Counted from the first letter of the stretch, positions 1 to 6,571 are shown. The stretch: 9,675 nt of DNA from an uncultured Pseudomonadota bacterium (GCA_937907595.1 CALCXL010000212.1:1-9675); one strand, 5' to 3'. Numbers and translations: made by a program. The notes: generated from the letters alone by a model not told the origin.

Positions 1-173
1 TCCCCCAGCAGGTGCGGGTGCAGCACCTTGGCGGCCACCCTGCGGCCCAGCGCCCCGTCGTCGGCGTGGTGCACGACGCCCATGCCGCCCGAGGCCAGGG
101 GCTCGCCGAGCGTCAGGTTCTCCAGCGGGCCCAGGTCGGCCAGCTGCGCGAGGGGTGCGGTGGACTCGGACAT
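1..173 (-). CDS. Ser/Thr protein kinase, N-terminal fragment (cut by window edge)
   Basis: The first 57 codons of a Hanks-type Ser/Thr kinase are visible; the rest lies beyond the left edge. After about 20 variable residues comes a glycine-rich ATP loop, LASGGMGVV at 26-34, followed by VAAKVL at 46-51, where K49 is the expected ATP-binding lysine. GGMG followed by an AxK motif is typical of bacterial PknB-like kinases, which phosphorylate cytoplasmic proteins and often carry a C-terminal sensor or repeat domain (not visible here). The first glycine of the usual GxGGMG loop is an alanine (A27), a tolerated but less common variant. The ATG at 173 is preceded by GGAG at 6-nt spacing, which supports this start. 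The gene points away from the M23 peptidase gene in the sense that 144 bp separate it from that gene's stop, so co-transcription is possible but not shown. Family assignment is firm for a fragment; substrates are unknown. Confidence 0.85.
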   Translation of the reverse strand, partial: MSESTAPLAQLADLGPLENLTLGEPLASGGMGVVHHADDGALGRRVAAKVLHPHLLG

Positions 174-294
174 GCGCAGCTCCGGGATCGGGGGGCCGGA
201 TGGTAACGAAGGCGGTCGACGTTGTCGGGGCCTGGGGGCAGGACGTCGCCAACGGAGTGGGCTGGACTTCGATGTTGCCGGGGCCGGGGCTCGT

Positions 295-310
295 GGAGCC
301 TCCGGGCTCC
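295..310 (-). terminator. Possible hairpin terminator after the M23 peptidase gene
   Basis: A perfect 6-bp stem (GGAGCC / GGCTCC) with a 4-nt loop starts 8 bases past the TAG of the minus-strand peptidase gene. There is no T-run after it on the minus strand, so it is not a canonical intrinsic terminator. In a genome this GC-rich a short stem can arise by chance. Confidence 0.3.
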
Positions 311-317
311 GCCCCCC

Positions 318-1301
318 CTACAGCTCGTCGACGAAGACCGCGCCGTCGAAGGCGCTGCGCGCGAAGGGCAGGTCCAGCCGGGCCTCCCGCGGCCAGGGAT
401 CGCGGTACAGCGCCGGGGGCTCGGGGAAGCGGGTGGGGTAGTAGTTGGCGGCGATGAGGGTCAGCGCGGCCCGCCGCTGGGGGTCGGGCTCGGCGTGCAG
501 GGCGTCGCGCACCCGGGGCGTGCGGGAGCCCTCGATGGCCGCCTCCACCGCGGCGGGGTCAAAGACCGAGTCCTCCAGCGCCTCGTCCCCAAGGCCCTCA
601 TTGGGCTGCGGCTCCTCACCGCCCCGCCAGAGCGTGCCCTCGTCGCCGCGGGCGAAGGGGTCCACCGGCTCCCCGTTGAGCCAGGTGTTGAAGTGCACGT
701 GGGGCACGCCGAAGGGGAACGTCACCAGCGCGTCCAGTCCGCTGTAGCCCGTCCGGGCGATGGGCTGGCCCCGCCGCACGACGTCGCCGACCTGGACCAG
801 GGCGCGGGCCAGGTGGGCGCAGCCGGTCATCAGGCCCCGGCCGTGGTCGATGAACACCTTCAGGCCGCCCCGGTTGAACTCGGAGACCACCAGGACCACC
901 CGGCCCGGCGCCGCCGCCAGCAGGGTGTTGCCCACGGGGATCGACAGATCGGTGCCGTTGTGGCTGTCGTAGGTCAGATCCCGCCCGCGGAAGTCCTCCA
1001 CCTGGGTGCGGCGCACCGACCAGCCCTCGTCGGTCGGCGTCTGGCGGTGGTTGAAGAGGTTGGTCAGCAGGACCTGCCGCGGCACGAAGGGCCGACCGCG
1101 CCAGAGCGCCACGCCCATCGCCGGCCGCAGCATGCGCAGGCTGGAGGCGTCGAAGCGGCTGGGCGGCACGTCGTCCTCCCCGCGCAGGGTGATCAGCGTC
1201 TGCCGCCACCGCTCCCGCCAGGGGCTCAGGCCCATCATCTCTGCCATGCGCAGGGGCGCCGTCAGCGCCTGGCTGGGCTCGCCCGCCTCCACCTCACTCA
1301 C
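318..1301 (-). CDS. M23/LytM-type metallopeptidase family protein
   Basis: This 327-aa protein has a LytM/M23 domain at about 105-210. Family members are zinc endopeptidases that cut peptide cross-links in peptidoglycan, or inactive relatives that regulate amidases. The metal and catalytic signature is complete: HNGTD (H114, D118), CAHL (H163) and PHVHF (H201, H203), with GQPI-x-x-TGYSG between them as in the family. The N-terminal 100 residues and C-terminal 110 residues are not recognised. No signal peptide or membrane segment is visible at the N-terminus, which is unusual for a cell-wall enzyme. The GTG at 1301 is the furthest upstream start I can support and overlaps the stop of the YciI-like gene by 8 bases, suggesting translational coupling. 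An in-frame ATG at residue 19 is an alternative start and would not create a signal peptide either. Domain call is strong; cellular target and export are uncertain. Confidence 0.85.
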   Translation of the reverse strand: MSEVEAGEPSQALTAPLRMAEMMGLSPWRERWRQTLITLRGEDDVPPSRFDASSLRMLRPAMGVALWRGRPFVPRQVLLTNLFNHRQTPTDEGWSVRRTQVEDFRGRDLTYDSHNGTDLSIPVGNTLLAAAPGRVVLVVSEFNRGGLKVFIDHGRGLMTGCAHLARALVQVGDVVRRGQPIARTGYSGLDALVTFPFGVPHVHFNTWLNGEPVDPFARGDEGTLWRGGEEPQPNEGLGDEALEDSVFDPAAVEAAIEGSRTPRVRDALHAEPDPQRRAALTLIAANYYPTRFPEPPALYRDPWPREARLDLPFARSAFDGAVFVDEL

Positions 1302-1590
1302 CGGGCTGGTAGGTGGCCTGGTCGACGGGGAACCAGGGCCGCAGCTCGCCGGTCAACAGCCCCGAGGCCACCGCCGGATCCGCCGCCAGCAGGGCCTCGG
1401 CCTCCGCCCGGTTGGCGACCTTGACGATGGCCAGCGCGCCGCTGCCGTCGGCGAAGGGCCCGCTCTCCATCAGCCGGCCCTCGCCCCACAGGCGGTGGTG
1501 GTAGTCGCCGTGCGCCGCCAGCGGCTGCTCCCAGACCGACACCCCGGGCTTCCACGCCGGGCCCGGCGCGTAGACGATCGCAAACACCAT
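1294..1590 (-). CDS. YciI-family (YCII-related) small protein
   Basis: The 98-aa product is the usual size of a single YCII domain, a ferredoxin-like fold related to dimeric alpha/beta barrels. The conserved His-Asp pair is present: H27 in AAHGDY and D71 in AADPAV. ESGPFADGSGALAI at 42-55 matches the family's central glycine-rich strand, and the C-terminal ELRPW at 82-86 matches the closing strand. Family members are small cytosolic proteins, a few of them hydrolases or muconolactone-like enzymes, and most have no known reaction. The ATG at 1590 has an excellent Shine-Dalgarno sequence 5 bases upstream. The stop codon lies inside the start of the M23 peptidase gene, so the two form an operon, with this gene first. 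The pairing with a peptidase gives no clear functional hint. Family call is confident; substrate is unknown. Confidence 0.85.
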   Translation of the reverse strand: MVFAIVYAPGPAWKPGVSVWEQPLAAHGDYHHRLWGEGRLMESGPFADGSGALAIVKVANRAEAEALLAADPAVASGLLTGELRPWFPVDQATYQPGE

Positions 1591-1595
1591 GATGG

Positions 1596-1604
1596 CTCCC
1601 CTCC
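1596..1604 (-). promoter_or_regulatory. Strong ribosome binding site of the YciI-like gene
   Basis: The minus strand reads GGAGGGGAG, ending 5 bases before the ATG at 1590. It is the strongest Shine-Dalgarno match in the window and fixes this start, ruling out the longer open frame that continues upstream. Confidence 0.75.
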
Positions 1605-1679
1605 GGGTGCATTCCCGGCGCCCCAGTTTCCCGGTCCCGCCCGCCCGCGTCCACCGCCCGCCCGTCCTGGGCCCGGAGG

Positions 1680-1717
1680 CAGCCTGGATCGGCCGGGGCG
1701 GGCGCGGCCCCAGGCTG
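1680..1717. promoter_or_regulatory. Inverted repeat in a divergent intergenic region
   Basis: CAGCCTGG (1680-1687) and CCAGGCTG (1710-1717) are perfect 8-bp inverted copies. Inside them GGCC (1691-1694) can pair with GGCC (1706-1709), so RNA or single-stranded DNA could form an extended stem with a 3-nt bulge. It lies in the 162-bp gap between the minus-strand YciI-like gene and the plus-strand small gene at 1753. It could be an operator, or a leader hairpin for the plus-strand gene. No promoter boxes could be identified with confidence. Confidence 0.35.
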
Positions 1718-1752
1718 GCAGGATGCCGCCGAACCTCTTCCCCCGAGCGCCC

Positions 1753-2046
1753 ATGGCCCGCATCGTCCTCCTCCTGGGCCGCAAGCCCTTCGACGCCGAG
1801 CGCTGGAAGGCGCTCTTCCCCGCCGTCCAGCTCCGCTTTGGCACCACGCTGCGCGACGCCCGGGAAGCGCTGCACGCCGAGGACATCGACTCGGTGATCC
1901 TGGGCGCCGGGCTGGCCCTGGAGACCCGGCTGGAGGTGGTCTCCCTGGTCTTCACGGCCAGCAACAAGACGACGGTGCACATGAAGGATCGCGACTCCGG
2001 CCGCGACGGCATGCCCGACTTCGTGCGGTCGGTGATCAGGGCCTGA
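1753..2046 (+). CDS. Conserved-looking small hypothetical protein (97 aa)
   Basis: I do not recognise this gene at family level. The protein starts with a short hydrophobic strand (residues 3-8, IVLLLG), then an amphipathic region, then DSVILGAG at 46-53, which looks like a second buried strand, and a polar TTVHMKDRDSG at 73-83. Alternating strands and helices suggest a small alpha/beta fold, perhaps receiver-like. However, the strand that would carry a phospho-accepting Asp ends in glycines, so a normal response regulator is unlikely. There is no signal peptide or membrane helix, so it is probably cytosolic. Start choice is open: ATG 1753 lacks a good ribosome binding site, while ATG 1723 (10 residues longer, same frame) has AGG directly against it. 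The GC-rich third positions and the clean stop 26 bp before the convergent neighbour support a real gene. Confidence 0.6.
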   Translation: MARIVLLLGRKPFDAERWKALFPAVQLRFGTTLRDAREALHAEDIDSVILGAGLALETRLEVVSLVFTASNKTTVHMKDRDSGRDGMPDFVRSVIRA

Positions 2047-2063
2047 TTGCGCCAGCCAGCGCG

Positions 2064-2083
2064 CCCCGGGGTTCAGCCCGGGG
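2064..2083. terminator. Possible bidirectional terminator hairpin between convergent genes
   Basis: CCCCGGG (2064-2070) and CCCGGGG (2077-2083) form a perfect 7-bp stem with a 6-nt loop, just past the stop of the plus-strand small gene. The TGA of the minus-strand VTT gene lies inside the loop. It could stop transcription from both sides, but there is no T-run on either strand. Confidence 0.4.
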
Positions 2084-2654
2084 TCAACGCCACGACCCCC
2101 GCCTGCATGAGCCACAGGTAGCCGCCCACCCGCACCACGCGCAGGAGGGAGACGGCGACGAAGGTGGGCAAGGCGACGCGGCCCGCCCCGCAGACCCAGG
2201 AGGCAGCGGAGTAGGGCAGGGGGGTCAAGGCCGCCACCGCCAACGCTGCGGGTCCGTGCTTCTGCACGAAGCCTTCGATGTCCACGCCCGTGCGCGCCAG
2301 CACCCGCCGGTAGCGCTCGGTGCCGCGCAGGCGACGGCCCAGGGCGTAGCCACACAGCCCGCCGCTCAACGATCCCGTGCAGGCCCAGGCGGCGACCACC
2401 GGGAAGGACATGCCGCCCAACAGGCCCGCGGCTGAGAAGGCGTCGGGGATGATGGGGAAGGGGATGGCGTCGGAGACCAGCCAGCCGATCCAGATGCCCG
2501 GCCCGCCCAGGACGGCGACGAAGGCCTGGCTGGCCCCCAGGATCTGCTCCCGGGCCAGCAGCGTGGCGAGGCCGAAGACCAGCACCAGGGCGACGGTCGC
2601 GATCACCGTCTGCAGGGCGAGGCGGCGCAGGTCGACGGGGGCGGGCTCCGGCAT
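2073..2654 (-). CDS. VTT/DedA-like (SNARE-associated) inner-membrane protein
   Basis: The 193-aa product is strongly hydrophobic, with likely membrane segments near 14-33, 43-60, 84-105, 136-154 and 160-190. Residues 94-109 (GSLSGGLCGYALGRRL) match the small-residue helix and GYxLGR turn of VTT-domain proteins. Residues 132-153 contain KHGPAAL and ALTPLPYSAASW, the re-entrant loop region of the same family. VTT/DedA proteins act in the cytoplasmic membrane; characterised members affect envelope integrity and lipid-carrier or phospholipid flipping, but this member's substrate cannot be read from the sequence. The ATG at 2654 lacks a clear Shine-Dalgarno sequence. The gene lies 74 bp after the EEP gene on the same strand, so they may be co-transcribed. 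Confidence 0.75.
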   Translation of the reverse strand: MPEPAPVDLRRLALQTVIATVALVLVFGLATLLAREQILGASQAFVAVLGGPGIWIGWLVSDAIPFPIIPDAFSAAGLLGGMSFPVVAAWACTGSLSGGLCGYALGRRLRGTERYRRVLARTGVDIEGFVQKHGPAALAVAALTPLPYSAASWVCGAGRVALPTFVAVSLLRVVRVGGYLWLMQAGVVALTPG

Positions 2655-2728
2655 CGCGGCGCAGGGTAGCCGGCCGCCCCGCCGCCAGCGCGTGGGCCGC
2701 CGGGAGCCCCCTCACGCCTCCCGCTGGT

Positions 2729-3745
2729 TCAGGGCCGCAGGGAGCAGACCGCGGGCACGTGGTCGAAGTAGCGGGCGTCGGTCACGGCGGGGCGGCCGTC
2801 GGTGACGCCGGCGTGCCAGCAGCCTCCCTCGGCGAAGTCGCTGAGCGCGTGGTCGATGTTGGCCAGCCCCGAGTAGGTCGTGGTCGCGTCGGGGCCGACG
2901 TCGGTGTGGAAGGTGAAGGCCTGGGACCCGTCCCCTTCGCCCGACGGCGCCGCGAAGTCCCGCCAGCGGGCGGCGCTGACGTCGGACTCGAGCCAACGCC
3001 CCGGGTCGGTGTTGAAGTCGCCCAGCACCAGGTTGCGCTCGCCGCTGGTGCCGGGCGCGCCGTCGCCCAGGTCCACGAAGACCTGCTCCACCTGGGCCAC
3101 CCGGCAGGCCTTGTCCTCGCCGCTGAGGCCCGAGCTGCCGTGCACGTTGACCAGCGTGAGCTCGCCGCCGTCGGCCAGCGCGATCACCCCACGGGCCACC
3201 CGGGCGCCGCTCCCGCAGGTCGGCACCGTGAAGCCGTCCATCCCCTCCAGGCAGAGGTCCCCGCTGCAGCCCTCGAACCGGCCGAAGGCGCTGCGCACGG
3301 CCGCGCACTTGTCGGGCTTGCCCGGGTGGCAGGCCACCTGGTAGCCGGGGCCGAGGATGCGCTGGGCGACGGTGGGATCGCCGGGCTGCCAGTCCTCGCA
3401 GACGAAGTCGGCCCGCGCGTCGTCGGGGACGTCGGCGCAGTCGTCGGGGTGGAAGATCTCCTGGAAGACGACGACGTCGGGCTGCAGGTCGGCGAACCAC
3501 GCGGTCGCCGCCTCCACTGCGGGCACCCAGGCCAGGCCGTCGCCGTACCACCGATCCGAGCGGTCGGCGTGCTCCTGGGTGTAGCCGTCGTCGGGGCCCT
3601 GGTCGTGCCCCATGCCGGGGGTGGTGCCCGTGTTGAAGGTCACCGCAAGAAAGGGCGTCGCCCCTGCGGAGTCGTCGTCGTCGCCCGCGGGAGCGCAGGC
3701 CGCGCAGAGCAGCAGCAGCAGGAAGGGGAGCGCAGCCTTCAACAC
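2729..3745 (-). CDS. Exported endonuclease/exonuclease/phosphatase-fold protein, probable lipoprotein
   Basis: The 338-aa protein starts with K3, a Leu-rich core (6-13) and CAAC at 14-17. C17 is the likely lipid-carrying residue although the -3 position is Cys, so the lipobox is not ideal. An acidic GDDDDS linker (21-26) follows. The mature part has the metal-dependent hydrolase set of the EEP superfamily: N38 (TFNTG), E96 (FQEIF), H202 (VNVHGS), D243 and N245 (GDFN), D298 (NIDH) and D328-H329 near the end. Known relatives cleave DNA, sphingomyelin or inositol phosphates; secreted bacterial members include nucleases and phospholipase-like toxins. The mature protein has ten Cys (103 to 334), an even number consistent with disulfides outside the cytoplasm. 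The start at 3745 is GTG with no good ribosome binding site. Fold call is strong; substrate is open. Confidence 0.82.
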   Translation of the reverse strand: MLKAALPFLLLLLCAACAPAGDDDDSAGATPFLAVTFNTGTTPGMGHDQGPDDGYTQEHADRSDRWYGDGLAWVPAVEAATAWFADLQPDVVVFQEIFHPDDCADVPDDARADFVCEDWQPGDPTVAQRILGPGYQVACHPGKPDKCAAVRSAFGRFEGCSGDLCLEGMDGFTVPTCGSGARVARGVIALADGGELTLVNVHGSSGLSGEDKACRVAQVEQVFVDLGDGAPGTSGERNLVLGDFNTDPGRWLESDVSAARWRDFAAPSGEGDGSQAFTFHTDVGPDATTTYSGLANIDHALSDFAEGGCWHAGVTDGRPAVTDARYFDHVPAVCSLRP

Positions 3746-3770
3746 GGCGCCGAGTGTGGCACAGCATCCG

Positions 3771-3787
3771 CTGCCTCCGTGAGGCAG
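3771..3787. promoter_or_regulatory. Short perfect inverted repeat between divergent genes
   Basis: CTGCCTC (3771-3777) and GAGGCAG (3781-3787) are perfect 7-bp inverted copies around CGT. They sit in the middle of the 87-bp gap between the minus-strand EEP gene and the plus-strand methyltransferase gene. The position suits an operator shared by two divergent promoters. The sequence alone does not name a regulator. Confidence 0.4.
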
Positions 3788-3832
3788 ACTGCAGGGGCCC
3801 TCGCCGCTCCCTCACCGCACGATCCGAGGCCC

Positions 3833-5602
3833 ATGGCCCGCCGCCACCACCACACCTCCGGGGACTGGACCTCCGTCGCCGCTCGGCTGGACGAGATCGT
3901 GGCGGCGTCCTGCGGGGAGCACGCCTTCGACGCGCTCTTCCAGCTGGTCCTGGGCCGCCTGGTGGCCGAGCTGGACGGCGACGACGCGCCCCTGGCCGAC
4001 CTGCTGGCCCGCGCCCAGGCCCGCTGGCCCTCGATCGAGGCCGGCGTGGTGCCCCTCCTGGACCCCGCCACCGCCGTTCGATGCCGCGCCGTGCTCGACG
4101 GCGCCTCCCTCCTGGAGTCGGGCCTGATGGGCCTGGACGCCCTGTTCGAGGGCCTGAACTCCCGCCAGAGCAAGGGCGCCAAGGGCCAGTTCTTCACCCC
4201 CCGCCACGTGGTGCACCAGGCCCTGGCGATGCTCGATCCCCAGCCCGGCGAGTCCCTGTGCGACCCCGCCTGCGGCTCCGGCGCCTTCCTGGTGCACGCC
4301 TGCCTGCAGCAGCCCGACGCCCGCGTGGTCGGCGTCGATCTGGACCCCCGCGCGGCGCGCACGGCCCGGGTGATGCTGGCCGCGCTGGGCCGGGACCCTG
4401 ACGCCGTTCAGCGCGCCGACTCCCTGGGCAGCGCCGAGGGGGAGGGGACCTTCGACGTCGTGGCCACCAACCCGCCCTTCGCCGGGGACGTGGCCGATCG
4501 CTACGACGGTTCCTTCGCCCTGGCCGCCGGCCGCCGGGTGGAGCGCGACGTGCTGTTCCTGGAGCGCAGCCTGCGCCTGCTGAAACCGGGGGGGCGTCTT
4601 GCGATCGTGCTGCCCCAGAACAAGCTGGGCGCGAAGCGCTGGGCCTTCGTTCGCCGCTGGCTGCTGTGCCGCATGGAGCCCCTGGCGGTGGTCGGTCTGG
4701 GGCGCAGCACCTTCCTGCCGCACACCTCCCAGAAGGCCTGCCTGTTCGTGGGACGTCGCCGCCCTGAGGCCCTGGCGGAGCCGCCCCCCGACGAGCGCGT
4801 GCTCCTCTTCGTCAGCCGGCGGGCGGGCAAGGACGGCGCGGGCCGGCTCCTGCTGCGCGACACCGCCGCCGACGCCCCCCTCTGGCAGGCCGTCGATCAC
4901 GACCTGGCCGAGGCCACCGCCCTGCTGCGGGCCCCGGCGACCCACCCCTCCGCCACGCGCCGCTCCCTGTCGGAGCTGGACGCCGGCTTCGTCCTGGCCC
5001 CCGAGCGCTACGACCCCCGCCGGGTCCTCGCATCGACCTCCTCCACCCGCATCGGCGACGTCGTGGAGGCCTCGCGCGCGCTGTACCGCCCGGCCGAAGC
5101 GACGCGGCCGGTGCTGGTGCTGGACACCACCCACGCCTTGCAGGGCTTCGTGCGCCTGGGCCACGCCCCGGTGGCACCCACGGAGGTGGGCTCCTCCAAG
5201 CGCCAGCTGCAGCCCGGGGACCTGATCGTGTCCCGCCTGCGCCCCTACCTGCAGCAGATCGCCCTGGTGGACGCGGCGCTCTTCGGGCGCGACCCCGTCG
5301 GCAACGACGTGGCCTGCAGCACCGAGTTCTACGTCCTGCGTGCCCGGGGGGGCAGCGCGGCCTGGCTGCTGCCCTGGCTGCTGGGCGAGGCGGTGCAGGC
5401 GGCCCTGGCCGCGGCGCAGGAGGGCGGCCACCACCCGAGGGTGCGGCTGGAGGCGCTGTTGGACTTGCCGGTGCCCGCGCGGCTGATGGCGCAGCGGGAG
5501 GCGGTGGCGGCGGCGGTGCAGGCCCAGGTGGAGGGCGCTCGCGCGGCCGGCGAGGGGCTGGCGGCCCTGGCGAAGCAGGACTGGCGGCGCGGAGGCCCCT
5601 GA
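3833..5602 (+). CDS. N6-adenine DNA methyltransferase with fused type I-like specificity region
   Basis: This 589-aa protein should transfer a methyl group from S-adenosylmethionine to adenine N6 in a specific DNA sequence. Residues 10-115 are helical as in HsdM N-termini. GQFFTPRHVV at 118-127 is the HsdM signature before the catalytic domain. DPACGSGAF at 144-152 is the AdoMet-binding motif I, GVDLD at 167-171 the following acidic strand, and NPPF at 213-216 the catalytic motif IV of N6-adenine enzymes. From about 385 the protein resembles an HsdS half: IGDVVE at 407-412, GDLIVSRLRPYL at 462-473, and a C-terminal LPVPARLMAQREAVAAAV stretch like the helix that follows specificity domains. 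No PD-ExK nuclease motif or helicase was found in it or in its neighbours, so it looks like a solitary modification enzyme. GAGG lies 4 bases before ATG 3833. The open frame continues upstream over the EEP gene but only as antisense. Confidence 0.87.
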   Translation: MARRHHHTSGDWTSVAARLDEIVAASCGEHAFDALFQLVLGRLVAELDGDDAPLADLLARAQARWPSIEAGVVPLLDPATAVRCRAVLDGASLLESGLMGLDALFEGLNSRQSKGAKGQFFTPRHVVHQALAMLDPQPGESLCDPACGSGAFLVHACLQQPDARVVGVDLDPRAARTARVMLAALGRDPDAVQRADSLGSAEGEGTFDVVATNPPFAGDVADRYDGSFALAAGRRVERDVLFLERSLRLLKPGGRLAIVLPQNKLGAKRWAFVRRWLLCRMEPLAVVGLGRSTFLPHTSQKACLFVGRRRPEALAEPPPDERVLLFVSRRAGKDGAGRLLLRDTAADAPLWQAVDHDLAEATALLRAPATHPSATRRSLSELDAGFVLAPERYDPRRVLASTSSTRIGDVVEASRALYRPAEATRPVLVLDTTHALQGFVRLGHAPVAPTEVGSSKRQLQPGDLIVSRLRPYLQQIALVDAALFGRDPVGNDVACSTEFYVLRARGGSAAWLLPWLLGEAVQAALAAAQEGGHHPRVRLEALLDLPVPARLMAQREAVAAAVQAQVEGARAAGEGLAALAKQDWRRGGP

Positions 5603-5628
5603 GGGTCGCCCGCGCCGCCGTCGGCTGG

Positions 5629-6561
5629 CTACCTCTTCTTCTTGCTGTCGCCCCGAGGCTTGCGCCGGGCCTTGATCTCCATGTCGCCCTCGTCCTTCAC
5701 CTTGACCGAGAAGCGGAAGGTGGCCGGAAACTGCGACATCAGCCCCTTGAAGTGGCTCTCGTTCTTGATGCGGAAGCCTTCGACCCGGGTGATGACCATG
5801 CCGGGCTGGATGCCGGCCTCCATGGCCGCCGATCCCTCGTCCAGCTCGACCACCTGGATGGCCACGCCCTTCTTGCCGGGGATGACCTCCACCTTCTTGA
5901 AGCCGATGTCCTCGCGGTCGATGATCAGCCAGCCGGGCAGCGCCAGCTCGCACTCGGGGTCCCCGCCGGCCAGGTCGCGGCAGGCGTAGAGGTTGACGGG
6001 GCCCGTGATCTTGACGCCCGCGCTCATCCACATGTCGGCCTTGGTCGCCGGCTCGATCAGCGCGTCGGGTCCCAGCGACGGCGCGCCGCCCATGCCGCCC
6101 AGCAGGCCGCCACCGGAGTCTCCGCCCGCGGGCGCGGCGTCGTAGGCCGGCCACTGGCGCTCGAAGTTGGCCATCGGCGGCTCCAGCTCCATCGTCACCG
6201 TCTTGCAGCTGGGCGCGCTCTCGGGGTCGTAGCAGGCCATGAGCACGTCGCCCTGGGCGGGCGGGGTCACCACCAGCCATCCGGCCAGGCTGTCCTCGGA
6301 GAGGTGCAGGAACTTGAGGGAGGTGGCGGTGTTCCAGTCGGGCAGGGGCACCAGGCGGCAGGTGCTGGCCTTCATGACGTCCTCGCAGCCCCAGAGCTGG
6401 TCGCCCTTGCCGGGGATGCGGTGGATGACCCAGCCGCCGCCGGCGTCGTCGGCCGTGTAGATGTCGAAGGAGCCCGAGGGCATCTTCGGCAGGGCCATGG
6501 ACGTGGCAGGGAGGGCCACGAGGGCCAGCAGCAGGGTCGAAATGGAAGCAAGAATGCGCAC
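5629..6561 (-). CDS. Secreted PDZ-domain protein with repeated Cys-pair modules
   Basis: The 310-aa product has a signal peptide (hydrophobic 10-17, cleavage likely after SMA at 21-23), so it acts in the periplasm or outside. A C-terminal PDZ domain spans about 225-300: GVAIQVVE, then GSAAMEAGIQPGMVITRVEG at 243-262, the typical ligand-loop and turn of HtrA-like and protease-associated PDZ domains. No Ser-protease domain is present. Upstream, residues 43-68 and 94-119 are an internal duplication at exactly 51 residues offset: GW, GD, C-x-D and a second Cys 9 residues later all align without gaps. A weaker third pair is C194/C204. The protein ends in a basic tail (ARRKPRGDSKKKR). The start is GTG with GGAG 6 bases upstream. 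It ends 26 bp from the convergent methyltransferase and is divergent from the hydrolase gene. PDZ call firm; Cys module unnamed. Confidence 0.8.
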   Translation of the reverse strand: MRILASISTLLLALVALPATSMALPKMPSGSFDIYTADDAGGGWVIHRIPGKGDQLWGCEDVMKASTCRLVPLPDWNTATSLKFLHLSEDSLAGWLVVTPPAQGDVLMACYDPESAPSCKTVTMELEPPMANFERQWPAYDAAPAGGDSGGGLLGGMGGAPSLGPDALIEPATKADMWMSAGVKITGPVNLYACRDLAGGDPECELALPGWLIIDREDIGFKKVEVIPGKKGVAIQVVELDEGSAAMEAGIQPGMVITRVEGFRIKNESHFKGLMSQFPATFRFSVKVKDEGDMEIKARRKPRGDSKKKR

Positions 6562-6567
6562 AGAAAT

Positions 6568-6571
6568 CTCC
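6568..6571 (-). promoter_or_regulatory. Ribosome binding site that fixes the GTG start of the PDZ gene
   Basis: GGAG on the minus strand lies 6 bases before GTG 6561. The signal peptide begins right after this GTG, which rules out the much longer open frame that runs back to 7545 across the hydrolase gene. Confidence 0.65.

Noticed and set aside
174..317. A small gene between the kinase and the M23 gene
   Set aside because: Frames crossing this gap lack a ribosome binding site and continue as antisense of the neighbouring genes. Only a short hairpin at 295-310 was kept.
222..1424. A 400-codon plus-strand open frame opposite the M23 gene
   Set aside because: It is the mirror of the peptidase and YciI-like genes and shows no domain-like sequence.
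2759..3832. A 358-codon upstream extension of the methyltransferase frame
   Set aside because: It runs antisense through the EEP gene, which has clear catalytic motifs. The ATG at 3833 has GAGG before it and matches the expected N-terminus of the family.
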